Position numbers and translations under genes: made by a program. A stretch of 6,574 nt of DNA from Spirochaetia bacterium (GTDB taxonomy: Bacteria > Spirochaetota > Spirochaetia > Treponematales > Treponemataceae), in contig CAAGIS010000056.1 in the NCBI GenBank assembly GCA_900769985.1, positions 1-6,574 of the forward strand, written 5' to 3'. This document shows positions 6,057 through 6,574 of the stretch, piece after piece. The notes beneath the pieces are model-generated. The model had not been told where the DNA came from, did not search any database, and saw nothing but the letters and a program-made list of their open reading frames with translations. Numbering within the stretch: position 1 is the first letter of the stretch; every line of letters begins with the position of its first letter.

Positions 6057-6084
6057 AATATAGCAATCTTTTTTCAAAATGCAA
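6057..6084 (-). promoter_or_regulatory. possible second upstream promoter
   Basis: On the - strand TTGCAT (6084-6079) and TATATT (6062-6057) are separated by 16 bases, upstream of the poly-G promoter. If real, it would give a longer leader transcript reading through the G tract and would be insensitive to its length. The region is extremely AT-rich, so chance matches are likely. Nothing else is identifiable in 6014-6154. Confidence 0.25.
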
Positions 6085-6154
6085 TTTTTTCAGGAGAATG
6101 TTATTTTGTCTTGCAGAAAACATATAAAAAGAAATTTTGTCTACAAAGTTTAAG

Positions 6155-6420
6155 TTAATTTATAATCAGCCATTTCCAGACTGGAATGACTTCTATCTGA
6201 ACTCCATCGACAGTCAGTTCCTTTTCTTCTTCTTAAGTAATGATTATAAATCTCTTTGCTTCTTTTACGGTTTTGGCTGCTTCTGCAAGAGCACGGATTT
6301 CTCTGTCGCTGGAAATATTTGAACCAGAATAAGCAACCTGAATCACCTCGCCTGATTCTTCAATATAGAAATCAGCGTCAATATTCTGGCCTTTAAGATA
6401 ATAGACATTGTCATGATATT
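6155..6420 (-). pseudogene. C-terminal remnant of an AAA ATPase / DUF4143 protein
   Basis: On the - strand the frame reads KYHDNVYYLKGQNIDADFY, then VIQVAYSGSNISSDREIRAL and KTVKEAKRFIIIT. This is the C-terminal end of the widespread AAA-ATPase family with a DUF4143 nuclease-like domain. It then meets TAA at 6233-6235. Translation past that stop in the same frame gives EEEKELTVDGVQIEVIPVWKWL and ends at TAA 6155-6157. That matches the usual family C-terminus, so the stop looks like a nonsense change of a lysine codon. The upstream ATPase domain is absent; the frame instead enters short repeats at 6421 onward. The piece is a truncated, broken gene and probably makes nothing functional. Its GC is higher than the flanking promoter region. 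Confidence 0.75.
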
Positions 6421-6471
6421 TATCGAGTATATTAGACAAATCCTGCGCTATATTGTCGAGTATAATCGACA
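6421..6471. repeat. two copies of an 18-bp inverted-repeat motif
   Basis: TGTCGA-GTATAA-TCGACA at 6454-6471 is a perfect 6-bp inverted repeat. A degenerate copy, TATCGAGTATATTAGACA, lies 33 bases away at 6421-6438. Read on the - strand in the pseudogene frame they encode the repeated LSIILDN / LSNILDK peptide. The copies start exactly where DUF4143 similarity ends, which suggests a repeat insertion or junction. They could also be operator-like sites, but no intact gene follows them. Confidence 0.6.
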
Positions 6472-6514
6472 GTGTGGAACATATCAATTTAATCAAACTT
6501 CTATAACTTATAGA

Positions 6515-6536
6515 CCCCGAAACGAGTTCGGAGTGA
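6515..6536. repeat. palindromic HSELVSGS-type interspersed repeat
   Basis: CCGAA-ACGAG-TTCGG at 6517-6531 is a small stem-loop within CCCCGAAACGAGTTCGGAG. On the - strand it reads as the peptide HSELVSGS, a frequent false-ORF signature of dispersed palindromic repeats in several bacteria. I treat it as an intergenic repeat, not as coding sequence. Confidence 0.55.
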
Positions 6537-6574
6537 CATTCACTAAATTCTGGGGTAACATTCACTAAATTCTG
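6536..6574. repeat. tandem 22-bp repeat, truncated by the window end
   Basis: The 17-mer ACATTCACTAAATTCTG occurs at 6536-6552 and exactly again at 6558-6574, a period of 22 bases. It is preceded by related G-rich spacers (GGAGTG and GGGGTA). The second copy ends at the last base of the window, so the array may continue beyond it. Confidence 0.75.

Noticed and set aside
6421..6565. Coding start for the - strand frame near 6565 (MNVTPEFSECHSELVSGS...)
   Set aside because: That part is encoded by tandem and palindromic repeats and begins with GTG without a ribosome binding site. Only the part left of about 6420 resembles a protein family.
6421..6574. CRISPR-like array
   Set aside because: The units are short, differ from each other, and lack regular unique spacers.

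Overview
The window is low-GC DNA read as a bacterial chromosome. The best guess for the source is a host-associated spirochaete such as Treponema. The reasons are low GC, many intergenic stem-loops, a poly-G tract inside a promoter, an HSELVSGS-type palindromic repeat at the right end, and an AAA/DUF4143 remnant. This is an impression from content, not a phylogenetic placement.

Layout, left to right. (1) 1 to about 1340 is an IS110-family insertion sequence on the + strand. Its transposase is split into two frames at a near-perfect 21-bp palindrome, and a leader that could encode a bridge-type RNA lies upstream. (2) 1381-1818 (+) is a secreted DUF2059 protein with a signal peptide. (3) 1819-2065 is a convergent intergenic stretch with two strong stem-loops and no gene. 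(4) 2066-4270 (-) is a 734-aa SNF2-family ATPase with an unusual N-terminal region. (5) 4341-5483 (-) is a radical SAM/SPASM peptide maturase. (6) 5645-5932 (-) is a 95-aa Cys-rich peptide with 14 cysteines at an exact spacing of four residues. (7) 5933-6154 is the promoter region of that peptide. (8) 6155 to about 6420 (-) is the C-terminal remnant of an AAA-ATPase/DUF4143 gene, broken by an in-frame stop. It runs into a cluster of short repeats at 6421-6574.

The main system is items 5-7, a compact ribosomally made, post-translationally modified peptide (RiPP) locus on the - strand. The precursor has a short leader followed by a CXXX-repeat core, and the radical SAM enzyme is the obvious candidate to modify that core. 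A terminator-like hairpin between the two genes should keep precursor mRNA more abundant than maturase mRNA. A run of ten G residues sits between the -35 and -10 elements of the precursor promoter. Slippage there would change promoter spacing, so expression of the whole locus is probably phase variable. No exporter, leader peptidase or immunity gene is visible in the window. The SNF2 gene lies downstream on the same strand but is set off by a second terminator, and it is probably not part of the pathway.
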